Source: Chitinophaga filiformis
Lineage (GTDB): Bacteria; Bacteroidota; Bacteroidia; Chitinophagales; Chitinophagaceae
Assembly: GCF_900102545.1 (NCBI RefSeq)
Contig: NZ_FNBN01000001.1
Location: 730,477 to 794,476 of the forward strand
Direction: 5' to 3'
Length of the DNA: 64,000 nucleotides
In this document: positions 9,332 through 17,322 of the stretch, one piece after another
Layout: each line of letters begins with the position of its first letter
Numbering within the stretch: the stretch's first letter is position 1
Notes under the pieces: model-generated
Told to the model about the DNA's origin: nothing
Database searches by the model: none
Seen by the model: the letters and a program-made list of their open reading frames with translations, nothing else
Translations under genes and position numbers: made by a program

Positions 9332-10483
9332 ATGAATACGAATCTCGAAGATATTAGAATTTTGGTCTTAGACGAAATATCCGGAACCCTTTCTGAAGCC
9401 GGACGAGAGACGCTATTCCAGGAAATATCGGTGAACGAGGATGCCAGGGCTATGCGCGATCACATGTTAAGCGTATTAAATACACCCGAGGTACAGGATT
9501 ATATAAAGCGCCAACCATACGAAGATCCTGCAGATAAAATCCTCAGCCGCATACACCGCCAGAAACGCAGGAAAGTTGTTGCATTAAGTACATTGGCAAC
9601 CGTCGCAGCTGCCGCCGTCATCGCATTACTAACTATTCCAACTCTTTTTAAATCAGAGTTCTCAGGAAAAACCAGTAACGATTTCAAAACAGCACAAATA
9701 ACTACCAACAAACAGCAGATCCAGTTGAAAATGGCAAATGGCCAGGTCATCACCCTGAACAATGATACCAGCCAGGTGGTTGCCGGCAATGCCCTGCTGA
9801 AAACACACAATAAAACACTGACATATACCACAACATCTGCCACCAACGCTGCGGAATTTGCCACACTTACCGTGCCCGCCGGAAAAGATTATACCATACA
9901 CTTATCCGACGGTACCCAGGTGCAACTGAACGCAGCCACCTCTATCCGCTTCCCGCTGGCATTTAAAGCCGGAAACAGGGAAGTATATATTAACGGCGAA
10001 GCCTATCTCATGATAGCTAAAAACGCCAGCCAGCCATTTATTGTACATCTCCCGAATTCTACCGTCCGTGTACTCGGTACAGAATTCAATGTCAATACCT
10101 ACGACAGCGGCGTGGCCAGAATAGCATTAGTGCAGGGCGCCGTTAAGGTGATCAGTAAAACAGATAGCCTTCAGCTGACACCCGGACAGCAAGCCACCTA
10201 TGCTTCCAATAAGATCAGTACCAGGCCTTTTGACGAAACAGATGTACTGAGCTGGAGACTGGGGAGATTCATCTTCAGCAATGCCAGGTTAGATGAGGTA
10301 TGCCGGGTAATCCCCCGCCTCTATGGCATCTCCCTGGAACTGGATAATAAAGAAGTGGCCGGAAAACGTTTCTCAGGCGTCATAGACAGACATCAGCCTG
10401 TCGAAAATGTACTGAAAGCATTAAAAGCTACCAACGGCATAGATTACTATACAGATAAAAGTGGAACATTCCACATCAAATAA
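9332..10483 (+). CDS. FecR-family anti-sigma factor with DUF4974 C-terminus
   Basis: Inner-membrane regulator that holds the sigma factor encoded just upstream and releases it when the SusC-type receptor signals through the periplasm. The cytoplasmic N-terminus (about 1-80) is followed by one membrane segment (VVALSTLATVAAAAVIALLTI, residues about 85-105), the FecR domain (FATLTVPAGKDYTIHLSDG, then VYINGEAYLMI and the conserved VRVLGTEFNVNTY), and a C-terminal DUF4974 domain (SWRLGRFIFSNARLDEVCRVIPRLYGISLEL). I use the ATG at 9332; a TTG two codons earlier at 9326 extends the frame but has no support. The product is 383 residues. Confidence 0.94.
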   Translation: MNTNLEDIRILVLDEISGTLSEAGRETLFQEISVNEDARAMRDHMLSVLNTPEVQDYIKRQPYEDPADKILSRIHRQKRRKVVALSTLATVAAAAVIALLTIPTLFKSEFSGKTSNDFKTAQITTNKQQIQLKMANGQVITLNNDTSQVVAGNALLKTHNKTLTYTTTSATNAAEFATLTVPAGKDYTIHLSDGTQVQLNAATSIRFPLAFKAGNREVYINGEAYLMIAKNASQPFIVHLPNSTVRVLGTEFNVNTYDSGVARIALVQGAVKVISKTDSLQLTPGQQATYASNKISTRPFDETDVLSWRLGRFIFSNARLDEVCRVIPRLYGISLELDNKEVAGKRFSGVIDRHQPVENVLKALKATNGIDYYTDKSGTFHIK

Positions 10484-10754
10484 TCAACCATTAACCTTGT
10501 TTATCGCCATCTCTACTCACTCATCCAACGTCGGCAGGTTAACCATTAATCATTCCCTTTTCGTTCCCCAACAATGTGAATTCGCCTTCATCCATTGTAT
10601 CCCCATCTTCTACCCCTTGCCATAACCCCCTCCCACATACACATATTCTAATATTTATTACTATCTTGTCAGCAATGTTCGTATCTGATATCGTAAGCGG
10701 GGCAATTAAACATTTCACTATCAATTAATTAACGTTCGGGGAAATCACCTATCT

Positions 10755-11792
10755 ATGAAAAAACTATTCTCTATCATTGTGACTTCGGTCGCACTGTATT
10801 CCTGTAGTTCAACTAATCTCGTCTACATCAGCGTTCAGCAACCGGCACCTGTGACCATCTCCCCTGATATCAAAAACGTGGGGATCGTCAACAGAAGTAA
10901 CGTTGCAGACAAAAACAAAGCCCTGGACATCATCGACAAGGTACTTACCGTGGAAGGCGATAGCCTTGACAGGCAAGCCGCCCAGGCAGGCGTTATCGGA
11001 CTGGCTGATGAACTGATCAAAAATAACAGGTTCACCAATGTCACCGCTTTCAATAGCATCGACCTGAGAACGAACGTACCGGGACAATTCCCAGCACCAT
11101 TAACATGGGACGTGGTGGAGAAGATCTGCCGGGAAAAACATGTAGACGCCTTGTTCTCACTGGAAATGTTTGACACAGACTCAAAAGTGAGCTATGCGGC
11201 CGTTCCTGTATCAATGAAAACACCACTAGGCAATATCCCAGGTATCGAGCACCACGCCAATATGCTTACAACCGTGAAAACAGGCTGGAGGATCTATGAT
11301 CCTGTCGAAAGGCTGATACTGGATGAATATCCGATCACAAAGGACGTTACATTCACCGGCAAAGGTATCAACCCGGTAGCTGCAGCCGGCGCTATCATCA
11401 ACAGGAAAGAAGCATTGCTGGATGTTAGTAGAAAAACAGGCCAGGACTATGCCATGCGACTGATCCCTTATTGGATAAGAGTGACCAGGGACTACTACAT
11501 AAAAGGCACCGACAACTTCAGCATCGCCACCCGCAAAGCACGAACAGGCAACTGGGACGGCGCCGCCGAATTATGGAAGAAAGAAACCACTTCCTCCAGC
11601 AGCAAGATTGCCGGCAGAGCGTGTTATAATATGGCGATCATCTGTGAAATAAACGGTCAGCTGGACAAAGCGATAGAATGGGCACAGAAGGCCTATGAGA
11701 ACTATAATAACAAGCTGGCATTGAGGTATGTCAACATACTTAAAAACAGAAAGGCAAATAATAATGTGCTGCAATATCAGCAACAAAGCTAA
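10755..11792 (+). CDS. DUF6340 family lipoprotein with C-terminal TPR
   Basis: Exported lipoprotein of unknown function. The signal peptide ends in a lipobox with Cys17 (VALYSCSS). The body begins with the phrase PAPVTISPDIKNVGIVNRS seen in the Bacteroidetes DUF6340 family. Its C-terminal ~90 residues form TPR-like helices (GNWDGAAELWKKE, then KIAGRACYNMAIICEINGQLDKAIEWAQKAYENY), which suggests protein-protein contacts. It stands alone between a 270-base leader and a strong convergent terminator. No catalytic motif is visible. Confidence 0.8.
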   Translation: MKKLFSIIVTSVALYSCSSTNLVYISVQQPAPVTISPDIKNVGIVNRSNVADKNKALDIIDKVLTVEGDSLDRQAAQAGVIGLADELIKNNRFTNVTAFNSIDLRTNVPGQFPAPLTWDVVEKICREKHVDALFSLEMFDTDSKVSYAAVPVSMKTPLGNIPGIEHHANMLTTVKTGWRIYDPVERLILDEYPITKDVTFTGKGINPVAAAGAIINRKEALLDVSRKTGQDYAMRLIPYWIRVTRDYYIKGTDNFSIATRKARTGNWDGAAELWKKETTSSSSKIAGRACYNMAIICEINGQLDKAIEWAQKAYENYNNKLALRYVNILKNRKANNNVLQYQQQS

Positions 11793-11798
11793 AGTGCA

Positions 11799-11832
11799 AG
11801 GTCTATGGGAGAGCAAACTTTCCCATAGACCT
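11799..11832. terminator. Bidirectional hairpin terminator
   Basis: Perfect 12-bp arms (AGGTCTATGGGA at 11799-11810 and TCCCATAGACCT at 11821-11832) around a 10-base loop, placed between the converging DUF6340 and DUF2461 genes. The U-tract is weak on both sides, so efficiency is uncertain. Confidence 0.7.
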
Positions 11833-11858
11833 GTCCTTTGAATGTAAACAGCCCCAGA

Positions 11859-12548
11859 CTACAACGCCTCCCCATTAATATCCGTCGTCAGCACATCACT
11901 CATGTAATCGAAAAACGGACGCATATGCTTAAACGTCTGATTCGCTTCTTTCAGGAATTCACCACTCATGACCACTTCATCTGAAAAATTCCGGACCAGA
12001 AGGAATTGCTTATAGCGCAACAGATCAATCCCTTCATGATTAGCATCAAAACCTTTCGGCGCAGTTTTCAGCTGCTCACCTTTCAGCTCACCAAATGTCG
12101 AAACAAAGGATTTGGCTTTTAGGATTTTCCGCAGCGGAGAGGGGTCAAATGCAATGTCCTCCCTGATCCGTTTCAGGTCCTCTGTACTGGGCCCAAAGAA
12201 ACCACCCGCAACAAAGCTATTACCAGGCTCAATATGGAAATAATACCCGCCCCGGCGATACTTGGTCGCACGTTTGAAGCTACCGCTCCAATGCGTCTTA
12301 TAAGGCGTTTTATCTGTGGAAAAACGGGTATCTCTATAAATACGATACAGACTTTTCTTACCGGAAGGAGTTTCTATTTCATCATGCGCGCTAAGCGCCT
12401 GTAACAATGCTTCTGCGAAGTGCTCTACAATCGCCAGCTCATTCAGGAAAGTATCCTTATGCGCGTTGAACCATTCCCTGTTATTGTTCTTTTTAAGTTT
12501 ATTCAGAAAATCAAAGCCTGATGGAAGTAATAATGCCTGCTTGGCCAT
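11859..12548 (-). CDS. DUF2461 domain protein
   Basis: Cytoplasmic protein of the DUF2461 (TIGR02453) family, whose biochemical role is unknown. Family hallmarks are FDFLNKLKKNNNREWFNAHK near the N-terminus, RIYRDTRFSTDKTPYKTHW in the middle, and GGYYFHIEPGNSFVAGG, the position where a buried ligand-binding cavity is proposed in this fold. I start at the ATG at 12548 (229 residues) rather than the first Met at 12614, because an exact -7 box lies between them at 12573-12580 and the extra 22 residues are not family-like. The gene is monocistronic, with a terminator shared with its convergent neighbour. Confidence 0.88.
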   Translation of the reverse strand: MAKQALLLPSGFDFLNKLKKNNNREWFNAHKDTFLNELAIVEHFAEALLQALSAHDEIETPSGKKSLYRIYRDTRFSTDKTPYKTHWSGSFKRATKYRRGGYYFHIEPGNSFVAGGFFGPSTEDLKRIREDIAFDPSPLRKILKAKSFVSTFGELKGEQLKTAPKGFDANHEGIDLLRYKQFLLVRNFSDEVVMSGEFLKEANQTFKHMRPFFDYMSDVLTTDINGEAL

Positions 12549-12572
12549 AAGATCCGGTTTAAAATGACCCTG

Positions 12573-12580
12573 CAAAGATA
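12573..12580 (-). promoter_or_regulatory. -7 promoter box for the DUF2461 gene
   Basis: Read on the minus strand this is TATCTTTG, an exact match to the Bacteroidetes TAnnTTTG element, 24 bases upstream of the ATG at 12548. A TTTG that could act as the -33 element lies at 12604-12607, with 23 bases between, slightly longer than usual. Confidence 0.45.
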
Positions 12581-12735
12581 CTAACACAAAAAACGATATT
12601 TCGCAAATCCACACAACAATAGCGATATATAACTAAAAAACGTTTTCCCGAAAAAACACTATCTTACTGTTGAACAACTACTTAACCAAATGGCATTCCC
12701 CTTGCCATCCTTACCTCACTCTAATACTTACAACT

Positions 12736-13236
12736 ATGATTCACCTCACCACATTAGGCTACATCCACACAATAATCGGTGTGCTGGCCCTCATCCCCGC
12801 ATTTATATCACTATTTAGCTTTGGCGCGATCGCCCCCCAGAAAAGAGCAGGAAAAATCTATATACTGCTGACGGTATTGGCCTGCCTGACCTCCTTCCCC
12901 ATCATGAGAAGCGGCCATTTATCTGCCGGACATTTCCTGGCTATTATGATCCTGGTAATGCTTCCCCTGGCGTATTATGCCCCTTCAATAAAATTATTCG
13001 GTCAGAAATGGCAGTACATTCAGGTGGTCTTAATGTCGCTCACATTATTTTTCTCGCTGATACCTGCATTCGTAGAAACGCTTACACGCGTTCCATTAGG
13101 GCATCCATTTGCAGCCGGACAGGAAGACCCTGCACTTAAATCTGTCCTGGGTGTATTGGCCCTCGTATTCGTTGTAGGTATATGCTATCAGCTATACAGA
13201 CTGAGAACACAAAACAGGGGGCTTCAATCAGTATAG
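12736..13236 (+). CDS. Small multi-spanning inner-membrane protein, function unknown
   Basis: Predicted inner-membrane protein with five hydrophobic segments: IHTIIGVLALIPAFISLFSF, IYILLTVLACLTSFPIM, GHFLAIMILVMLPLAYYA, IQVVLMSLTLFFSLIPAFV and VLGVLALVFVVGICYQLY. The layout resembles the DUF2306-like group of small membrane proteins but I cannot assign a family with confidence. I start at the ATG at 12736 (166 residues), right before the first membrane segment; an upstream Met at 12670 adds a 22-residue polar head that looks artificial. The gene is single and ends in a strong hairpin shared with the convergent sigma gene. Confidence 0.75.
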   Translation: MIHLTTLGYIHTIIGVLALIPAFISLFSFGAIAPQKRAGKIYILLTVLACLTSFPIMRSGHLSAGHFLAIMILVMLPLAYYAPSIKLFGQKWQYIQVVLMSLTLFFSLIPAFVETLTRVPLGHPFAAGQEDPALKSVLGVLALVFVVGICYQLYRLRTQNRGLQSV

Positions 13237-13245
13237 CAATTCATA

Positions 13246-13274
13246 GAAATAGCAGGCGACCGGCCTGCTATTTC
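13246..13274. terminator. Bidirectional hairpin terminator
   Basis: Perfect 12-bp arms (GAAATAGCAGGC at 13246-13257, GCCTGCTATTTC at 13263-13274) with a 5-base loop between the convergent membrane-protein and ECF42 sigma genes. The T/A-rich arm ends supply weak U-tracts in both directions. Confidence 0.8.
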
Positions 13275-13287
13275 TTAAAAGGATACC

Positions 13288-14514
13288 TCATCTGAAATCG
13301 CTTAATTTATCCGCAATCACCTTCTTGTCTGCTTTCGACTTCGCCAGTTCCAAAGCCTGCTCAAAATGAGCTATAGCCTTGCCATCATCAATACCAGTAT
13401 ATAGCTCTCCTAAAAGCGAATGATACAAATGATTGTTCTCCAATTTCAACTTCTCTGCTTCTGCAATGGCCGTTGCCTTTCCCTGCACTTTATACAGCGC
13501 AAAAGTCCGGTTCAGGGCCGTAATAGGCGAATATTCTATTTGTAGTAAATGATTATATAACTGCAGGATATTCTCCCATTTCTCTGTACTGTCAGCCCGA
13601 TGGGTATGCCAGTACGCAATAGCCGCCTGGTAATGATATCTGGATATCTGTCCCGCTTCGAAAGCCCGGTAAAGATAGGACTTACCCCTTTCTATCAATT
13701 CCTTATTCCAGAGCGCTTCATTTTGCTTTTCATATAAAATGTTCTCCCCATCTTCATCTACCCTGGCTTCAAACCTGGAAGAATGAAAACACATTAATGA
13801 TAAAAGCGCCTGGATAAAGGGGTAATTGGTGGCTTTATTGGAAGCCAGTAAATAGGTTAACTGCATAGCTTCAAGACAAAACTTTTCCTGTAGCTTAACA
13901 TCCTTGTGAGTAGAAAAATAGCCTTCGTTAAAAAGCAGGTACAAGGTTGTGGCAACTGTCTCCAGTCGGCCGGTAATTTCCGATGCTGCGGGAAATTCGA
14001 TTTTTATATCATCCTTCCTTAATTTCTCTTTCGCTCTGAAAAGCCGCTTGTTGATAGTTTCCTTATTCGTCTGGAATGCGTTCGCAATTTCGTCAATGCT
14101 GAATCCGCAGAGCAAGCGCAGAGACAATGCAATCTGGGCTTCGGAAGGAATAGAAGGATGACAAATCGCAAACATCATTTGCAGTTGGCTGTCCTCTATA
14201 TTTTTGGGGGAAAGATCCAGTTCGAGCTCCACATCTGCGGATGAACGCTTTAAGATCTCCGTCTGTATTTTTTCCCGGAAAAGGTTATTCCGTTTTAAAT
14301 AATCTTTCGTCCTGTTTTTCGAAACCAGGTAGATCCAGGCCGTCGGATTTTCAGGCAAGCCTTTCAGTCCCCAGGTTTCACAAGCCAGCATGAACACATC
14401 GCTTACAATATCCTCTGCTATTTCCATATGCTCCAGCCCGAAGAGCTTACATAATACCGATACAATTTTCCGGTATTCAGTTTTAAATAGCTGCGATACG
14501 ACATCCTGTTGCAT
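13288..14514 (-). CDS. ECF42-type RNA polymerase sigma factor with C-terminal TPR-like domain
   Basis: Alternative sigma factor of the ECF42 group (DUF6596 architecture). Region 2 is at about residues 10-75 (KIVSVLCKLFGLEHMEIAEDIVSDVFMLACETW) and region 4 at about 110-165 (IALSLRLLCGFSIDEIANAF, TINKRLFRAKEKLR). A ~230-residue helical C-terminal domain follows (LLFNEGYF, AIAYWHTHRADSTEKWENILQLYNHLLQ, HSLLGELYTGIDDGKAIAHFEQALELA), which in ECF42 replaces a separate anti-sigma factor. Two YciI/DGPF genes precede it on the same strand, the partner set known for this group. A 36-bp perfect palindrome covers its likely promoter, so the gene probably has its own control besides read-through from the YciI genes. 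Confidence 0.93.
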   Translation of the reverse strand: MQQDVVSQLFKTEYRKIVSVLCKLFGLEHMEIAEDIVSDVFMLACETWGLKGLPENPTAWIYLVSKNRTKDYLKRNNLFREKIQTEILKRSSADVELELDLSPKNIEDSQLQMMFAICHPSIPSEAQIALSLRLLCGFSIDEIANAFQTNKETINKRLFRAKEKLRKDDIKIEFPAASEITGRLETVATTLYLLFNEGYFSTHKDVKLQEKFCLEAMQLTYLLASNKATNYPFIQALLSLMCFHSSRFEARVDEDGENILYEKQNEALWNKELIERGKSYLYRAFEAGQISRYHYQAAIAYWHTHRADSTEKWENILQLYNHLLQIEYSPITALNRTFALYKVQGKATAIAEAEKLKLENNHLYHSLLGELYTGIDDGKAIAHFEQALELAKSKADKKVIADKLSDFR

Positions 14515-14524
14515 GACAATGAAA

Positions 14525-14560
14525 TCTTCAATACTACAAATGTACTTGTAGTATTGAAGA
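14525..14560. promoter_or_regulatory. 36-bp perfect palindrome over the sigma factor promoter
   Basis: Arms of 15 bp (TCTTCAATACTACAA at 14525-14539, its exact complement at 14546-14560) flank the 6-base spacer ATGTAC. On the minus strand it contains the -7 box at 14537-14544 and ends 10 bases before the ATG of the ECF42 gene. It may be a dimeric repressor operator or, as RNA, a hairpin acting as a terminator after the YciI gene. There is no U-tract after it on the minus strand, so I favour an operator. Confidence 0.75.
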
Positions 14561-14567
14561 GATCAAC
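14537..14567 (-). promoter_or_regulatory. Promoter of the ECF42 sigma gene
   Basis: On the minus strand, TACATTTG (14537-14544) matches TAnnTTTG exactly, and GTTG (14564-14567) stands 19 bases upstream in the place of the -33 TTTG element (3 of 4). Predicted transcription start is near 14531, giving a leader of about 17 bases. Confidence 0.55.
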
Positions 14568-14575
14568 GATTAGTT

Positions 14576-14956
14576 TTACTTCTCTGCGAGGAAAGCCTTT
14601 GACTTTACATCCTGGTCAATAGACATGACAGCTCTTATTTCCACATTGCCGCCATACTTAAGATTAGGGCAACCTTTAGCCATTTCCTGGGCTGCCTGCA
14701 GACTATCTGCCTTTACAATCAGGTAACCGCCTACAACCTCTTTCAACTCAGCATAAGGACCGTCCAAAACAGTACCATCAGGCAGCAAAGTACTGCCTTC
14801 ACTGTACAGCCGGTTTGTTGATACAAATTTACCCTGGGAGGCAATCCCGCCTATCCAGTTCTGCCATTCCTGCATTACAAGCTGCATTTGTTCGGCGGAT
14901 GGAGCGGCGCCACCCTCCCTTTTCTCGTTTCTGAAGATCATTAAAAACTCTTTCAT
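14576..14956 (-). CDS. YciI/DGPF domain protein
   Basis: Small cytoplasmic protein of the YCII-related family, a dimeric ferredoxin-like fold. It carries the DGP motif in full (DGTVLDGPYAELKEVVGGYLIVKAD) and the standard opening KEFLMIFRNEK. Proteins of this family are genetically tied to ECF42 sigma factors, as here; their reaction is not established. The gene is second in a yciI-yciI-sigma series, 42 bases after the first. Its 126 residues are typical. Confidence 0.9.
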   Translation of the reverse strand: MKEFLMIFRNEKREGGAAPSAEQMQLVMQEWQNWIGGIASQGKFVSTNRLYSEGSTLLPDGTVLDGPYAELKEVVGGYLIVKADSLQAAQEMAKGCPNLKYGGNVEIRAVMSIDQDVKSKAFLAEK

Positions 14957-14998
14957 GTCTTATTTTTTTTAGAATATAAATGAACGTTTATGCTCCGG

Positions 14999-15343
14999 TT
15001 ACATAGCAGGCATAGGCGCTATTTCACGCACTTCAATGTTTCCTTCATTGGCAATATGAGGACACTTCTTTGCAATTTCAACAGCCTCGTCCAGACTATT
15101 CGCTTTTACGATCAGATAACCGCCTACAATCCCTTCTTTGGCAGAAGTGACTGCTTCAGCAGTAACACCACTTCCGGAAACTGTCTTTCCTCCACTCACC
15201 AATGGCAATCCTCCCACCAGTTGCCCCGCTTGTCCGAGGCCTCCCATATAAACGCCCCAGGCCTGCATTTCTTCCTTATTTTGTGCTTCAGTCTTGCTGG
15301 TCATGGGTATTCCACCACGTAATAACAATAAGTAGTCTTTCAT
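14999..15343 (-). CDS. YciI-like protein with degenerate DGPF motif
   Basis: Second YCII-related protein, 114 residues, first gene of the set. It opens with KDYLLLLRGG and keeps GGYLIVKANSLDEAVEIAKKCPHIANEGNIEVREI, but the DGP sequence before the GGYLIV strand is replaced by TSAKEG. That suggests it has lost the active-site aspartate and may act as a partner subunit of the other copy, which is inference. It is divergent from the AraC gene with 116 bases between. Confidence 0.88.
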   Translation of the reverse strand: MKDYLLLLRGGIPMTSKTEAQNKEEMQAWGVYMGGLGQAGQLVGGLPLVSGGKTVSGSGVTAEAVTSAKEGIVGGYLIVKANSLDEAVEIAKKCPHIANEGNIEVREIAPMPAM

Positions 15344-15459
15344 GTTTATTGATTTTTGAGTGTAAAAACCTATGACGATCGAAAAAACCGATATTGGACA
15401 GCAAAAGGAAAATATTTTTATAAAATCTGTCCCTGCCCGACAAATGACGCATTTAACCT

Positions 15460-16308
15460 ATGGTACACCTCGAAACATATATCCCCACCGGCGCACTGGC
15501 CAAATTTGTAAATGCCATCATCTACCTGGAAGACTACGGCTCTGGGCTGGCTTTGCAACGGGTTTACCAGAACATTATCATCAACCTGGGTGACAATTTC
15601 TGGACATCCGACCCTTATACATACCAAAAAGGAACTGAAAATAAAAGCCCCGTCTGGATCAATGGCAAACACGAAACACCGCTGATGATCGAAAATTATG
15701 GAAAGGTTAAGTTCTTCGTCATTGCCGTTAAGCCGGGTTTACTTCCCTACTTTATATCCACCGCCGTTAGTGCGACCAATGAGAAAGCGCTCTCTTATCA
15801 ATATTGGTCCTCCGATAACATCATCAGCCTCAGAAAGCGCTTACTTTCGCATGATAATATCCAATCCTGCTTTGCCGAAATTGAAGACTATTTCGAGGCA
15901 ATCATCTCGAAACACCAGCATACCATCCCCTCACACATCACCTATTTACCAACGGCACTGAAAGATTACAATGTTGATGAAATCTGCAAACAATTAGGAT
16001 TCACCAGGAAAAAGCTTTGGAAAGAAGTAAACTTATATTTCGGCTCATCGGTAAAAACAATGCAGGGCATTATCCGCTTTGATAAGCACCTTGCCGAAAT
16101 GGCCAACGATAATGGGAAAAGTCTTTCGGCCATACACGACTTTTACGATCAGCCGCATTTCAACAATGATTTCAAAAGAAGAACAGGCCTCACTCCCAGA
16201 CAATACAAAATGTTATGTCAACGCTATCCTGATGCCAGGCACACGCCGAATTTCATCCCGCTGACGAAAGAAACATTTTTACAATTTCTTGCGTTAAACA
16301 AGACATAG
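15460..16308 (+). CDS. AraC-family transcriptional regulator
   Basis: DNA-binding regulator of 282 residues. The N-terminal ~150 residues look like the DUF6597 sensor domain (YIPTGALAKFVNAIIYLED, VFVIAVKPG-like FFVIAVKPGLLPYF). The C-terminal ~100 residues carry the two-helix-turn-helix AraC domain (VDEICKQLGFTRKKLWKEVNLYFGSS, and the signature DFYDQPHFNNDFKRRTGLTP followed by RQYK). The ligand is unknown. Position suggests it may control the divergent YciI/sigma operon or the VOC gene that follows after 32 bases. Confidence 0.9.
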   Translation: MVHLETYIPTGALAKFVNAIIYLEDYGSGLALQRVYQNIIINLGDNFWTSDPYTYQKGTENKSPVWINGKHETPLMIENYGKVKFFVIAVKPGLLPYFISTAVSATNEKALSYQYWSSDNIISLRKRLLSHDNIQSCFAEIEDYFEAIISKHQHTIPSHITYLPTALKDYNVDEICKQLGFTRKKLWKEVNLYFGSSVKTMQGIIRFDKHLAEMANDNGKSLSAIHDFYDQPHFNNDFKRRTGLTPRQYKMLCQRYPDARHTPNFIPLTKETFLQFLALNKT

Positions 16309-16313
16309 CTTTG
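16306..16313 (+). promoter_or_regulatory. -7 promoter box for the VOC gene
   Basis: TAGCTTTG matches TAnnTTTG exactly and overlaps the stop codon of the AraC gene; TTTC at 16285-16288 is a 3-of-4 match to the -33 box with 17 bases between. The VOC gene ATG is 27 bases downstream, so it can be transcribed on its own. Confidence 0.45.
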
Positions 16314-16340
16314 CAGTGTTAAAACAAAAAAAATCACCCT

Positions 16341-16709
16341 ATGGCACATGCAATTAACTGGTTTGAAATTCCAGCTGCAAACTTCGAAAGAGCGAAGTCC
16401 TTCTATGAAACAGTGCTTGATATTAAACTGTTAACACCCTTTCCCCATATGAAATATGCCCTGTTTCCTGCTGATATGCAACAGGGTGAGATAGGAGGTG
16501 GTCTTGTAGAAGAAAAAGGTTATGAACCCTCTCAGTCAGGCGCATTGATATACCTTAACGGTGGAGACGATCTGACAATTCCTCTTTCAAGAGTAGAGGC
16601 CGCAGGAGGTAAAGTTATTATGCCTAAAACATCCCTGGGAGGTAATGGATTTATGGCCCGGTTTGTAGATACAGAAGGGAACAGGGTGGCATTTCATTCC
16701 ATGAAATGA
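16341..16709 (+). CDS. VOC family protein (glyoxalase/dioxygenase fold)
   Basis: Small metal-dependent protein of the vicinal oxygen chelate superfamily, 122 residues. It has the typical opening INWFEIPAANFERAKSFYETVLDIKL and ending GGNGFMARFVDTEGNRVAFHS, the two beta-alpha-beta-beta-beta modules. The reaction cannot be inferred: the family includes lyases, antibiotic-binding proteins and others. A Crp-like regulator gene follows 42 bases later. Confidence 0.9.
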   Translation: MAHAINWFEIPAANFERAKSFYETVLDIKLLTPFPHMKYALFPADMQQGEIGGGLVEEKGYEPSQSGALIYLNGGDDLTIPLSRVEAAGGKVIMPKTSLGGNGFMARFVDTEGNRVAFHSMK

Positions 16710-16739
16710 TCATGGATAAAAGAGTTGCCGGGCATTCTG

Positions 16740-16747
16740 TAAATTTG
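16740..16747 (+). promoter_or_regulatory. -7 box directly in front of the Crp-like gene
   Basis: TAAATTTG, an exact TAnnTTTG match, ends only 4 bases before the ATG at 16752. If used, transcription would begin at or next to the start codon and give a leaderless message. No good -33 element was seen. Confidence 0.35.
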
Positions 16748-16751
16748 TACG

Positions 16752-17318
16752 ATGTCGCACCCTTTAAGAACACATATAGAATCTGTCTCTCAACTGACGG
16801 ATGAAGAATTTGACTATATTCTATCTCATTTTACCCCCGTAAAGCTCAAAAAGCACAGCTCCCTGGTAAGAGAAGGCGATCTGGTTAAGCATGAATATTT
16901 CGTACTGAAAGGCTGTCTCAGATCATATATAACAGACAACGCCGGAAAAGAATTCACCTATCAGTTTGCCGTTGAGAACTGGTGGATCTCTGAAAGGGAG
17001 GCTTTTATGAAACACATCCCTGCGTCTACTGCCATTGAATGTATGGAAGATTGCGAGTTGCTGGCTTTATCTTATGACGACCGCGCAAAGCTGGGCAGGG
17101 AGTTCTGGAAATACGAGCATTATCTGGCCGTAAAATCCAACATGGGCTATGTGGCATTACAGAAAAGGTTGCAACTCCTGATCATGGGTAGTGCAAAGGA
17201 ACGCTTTGAAAACTTCGTCCACCAGTATCCACATCTGTACAACCGGATACCTAAGACGCATATCGCCTCTTATCTGGGTGTTTCCAGAGAAACCATAAGC
17301 CGTTTATACCGGAAATAA
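16752..17318 (+). CDS. Crp/Fnr-family transcriptional regulator
   Basis: Regulator with an N-terminal cyclic-nucleotide-binding-type beta roll at about residues 18-120 (FTPVKLKKHSSLVREGDLVKHEYFVLKGCLRSYI) and a C-terminal winged helix at about 145-188 (RIPKTHIASYLGVSRETISRLYRK). The 188 residues are typical of the short Bacteroidetes members, most of which do not bind cAMP; there are no iron-sulfur cysteines of the Fnr kind in the N-terminus. An 11-bp inverted repeat directly after the gene, upstream of the metallo-hydrolase, is a candidate target site. Confidence 0.92.
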   Translation: MSHPLRTHIESVSQLTDEEFDYILSHFTPVKLKKHSSLVREGDLVKHEYFVLKGCLRSYITDNAGKEFTYQFAVENWWISEREAFMKHIPASTAIECMEDCELLALSYDDRAKLGREFWKYEHYLAVKSNMGYVALQKRLQLLIMGSAKERFENFVHQYPHLYNRIPKTHIASYLGVSRETISRLYRK

Positions 17319-17322
17319 CGGC

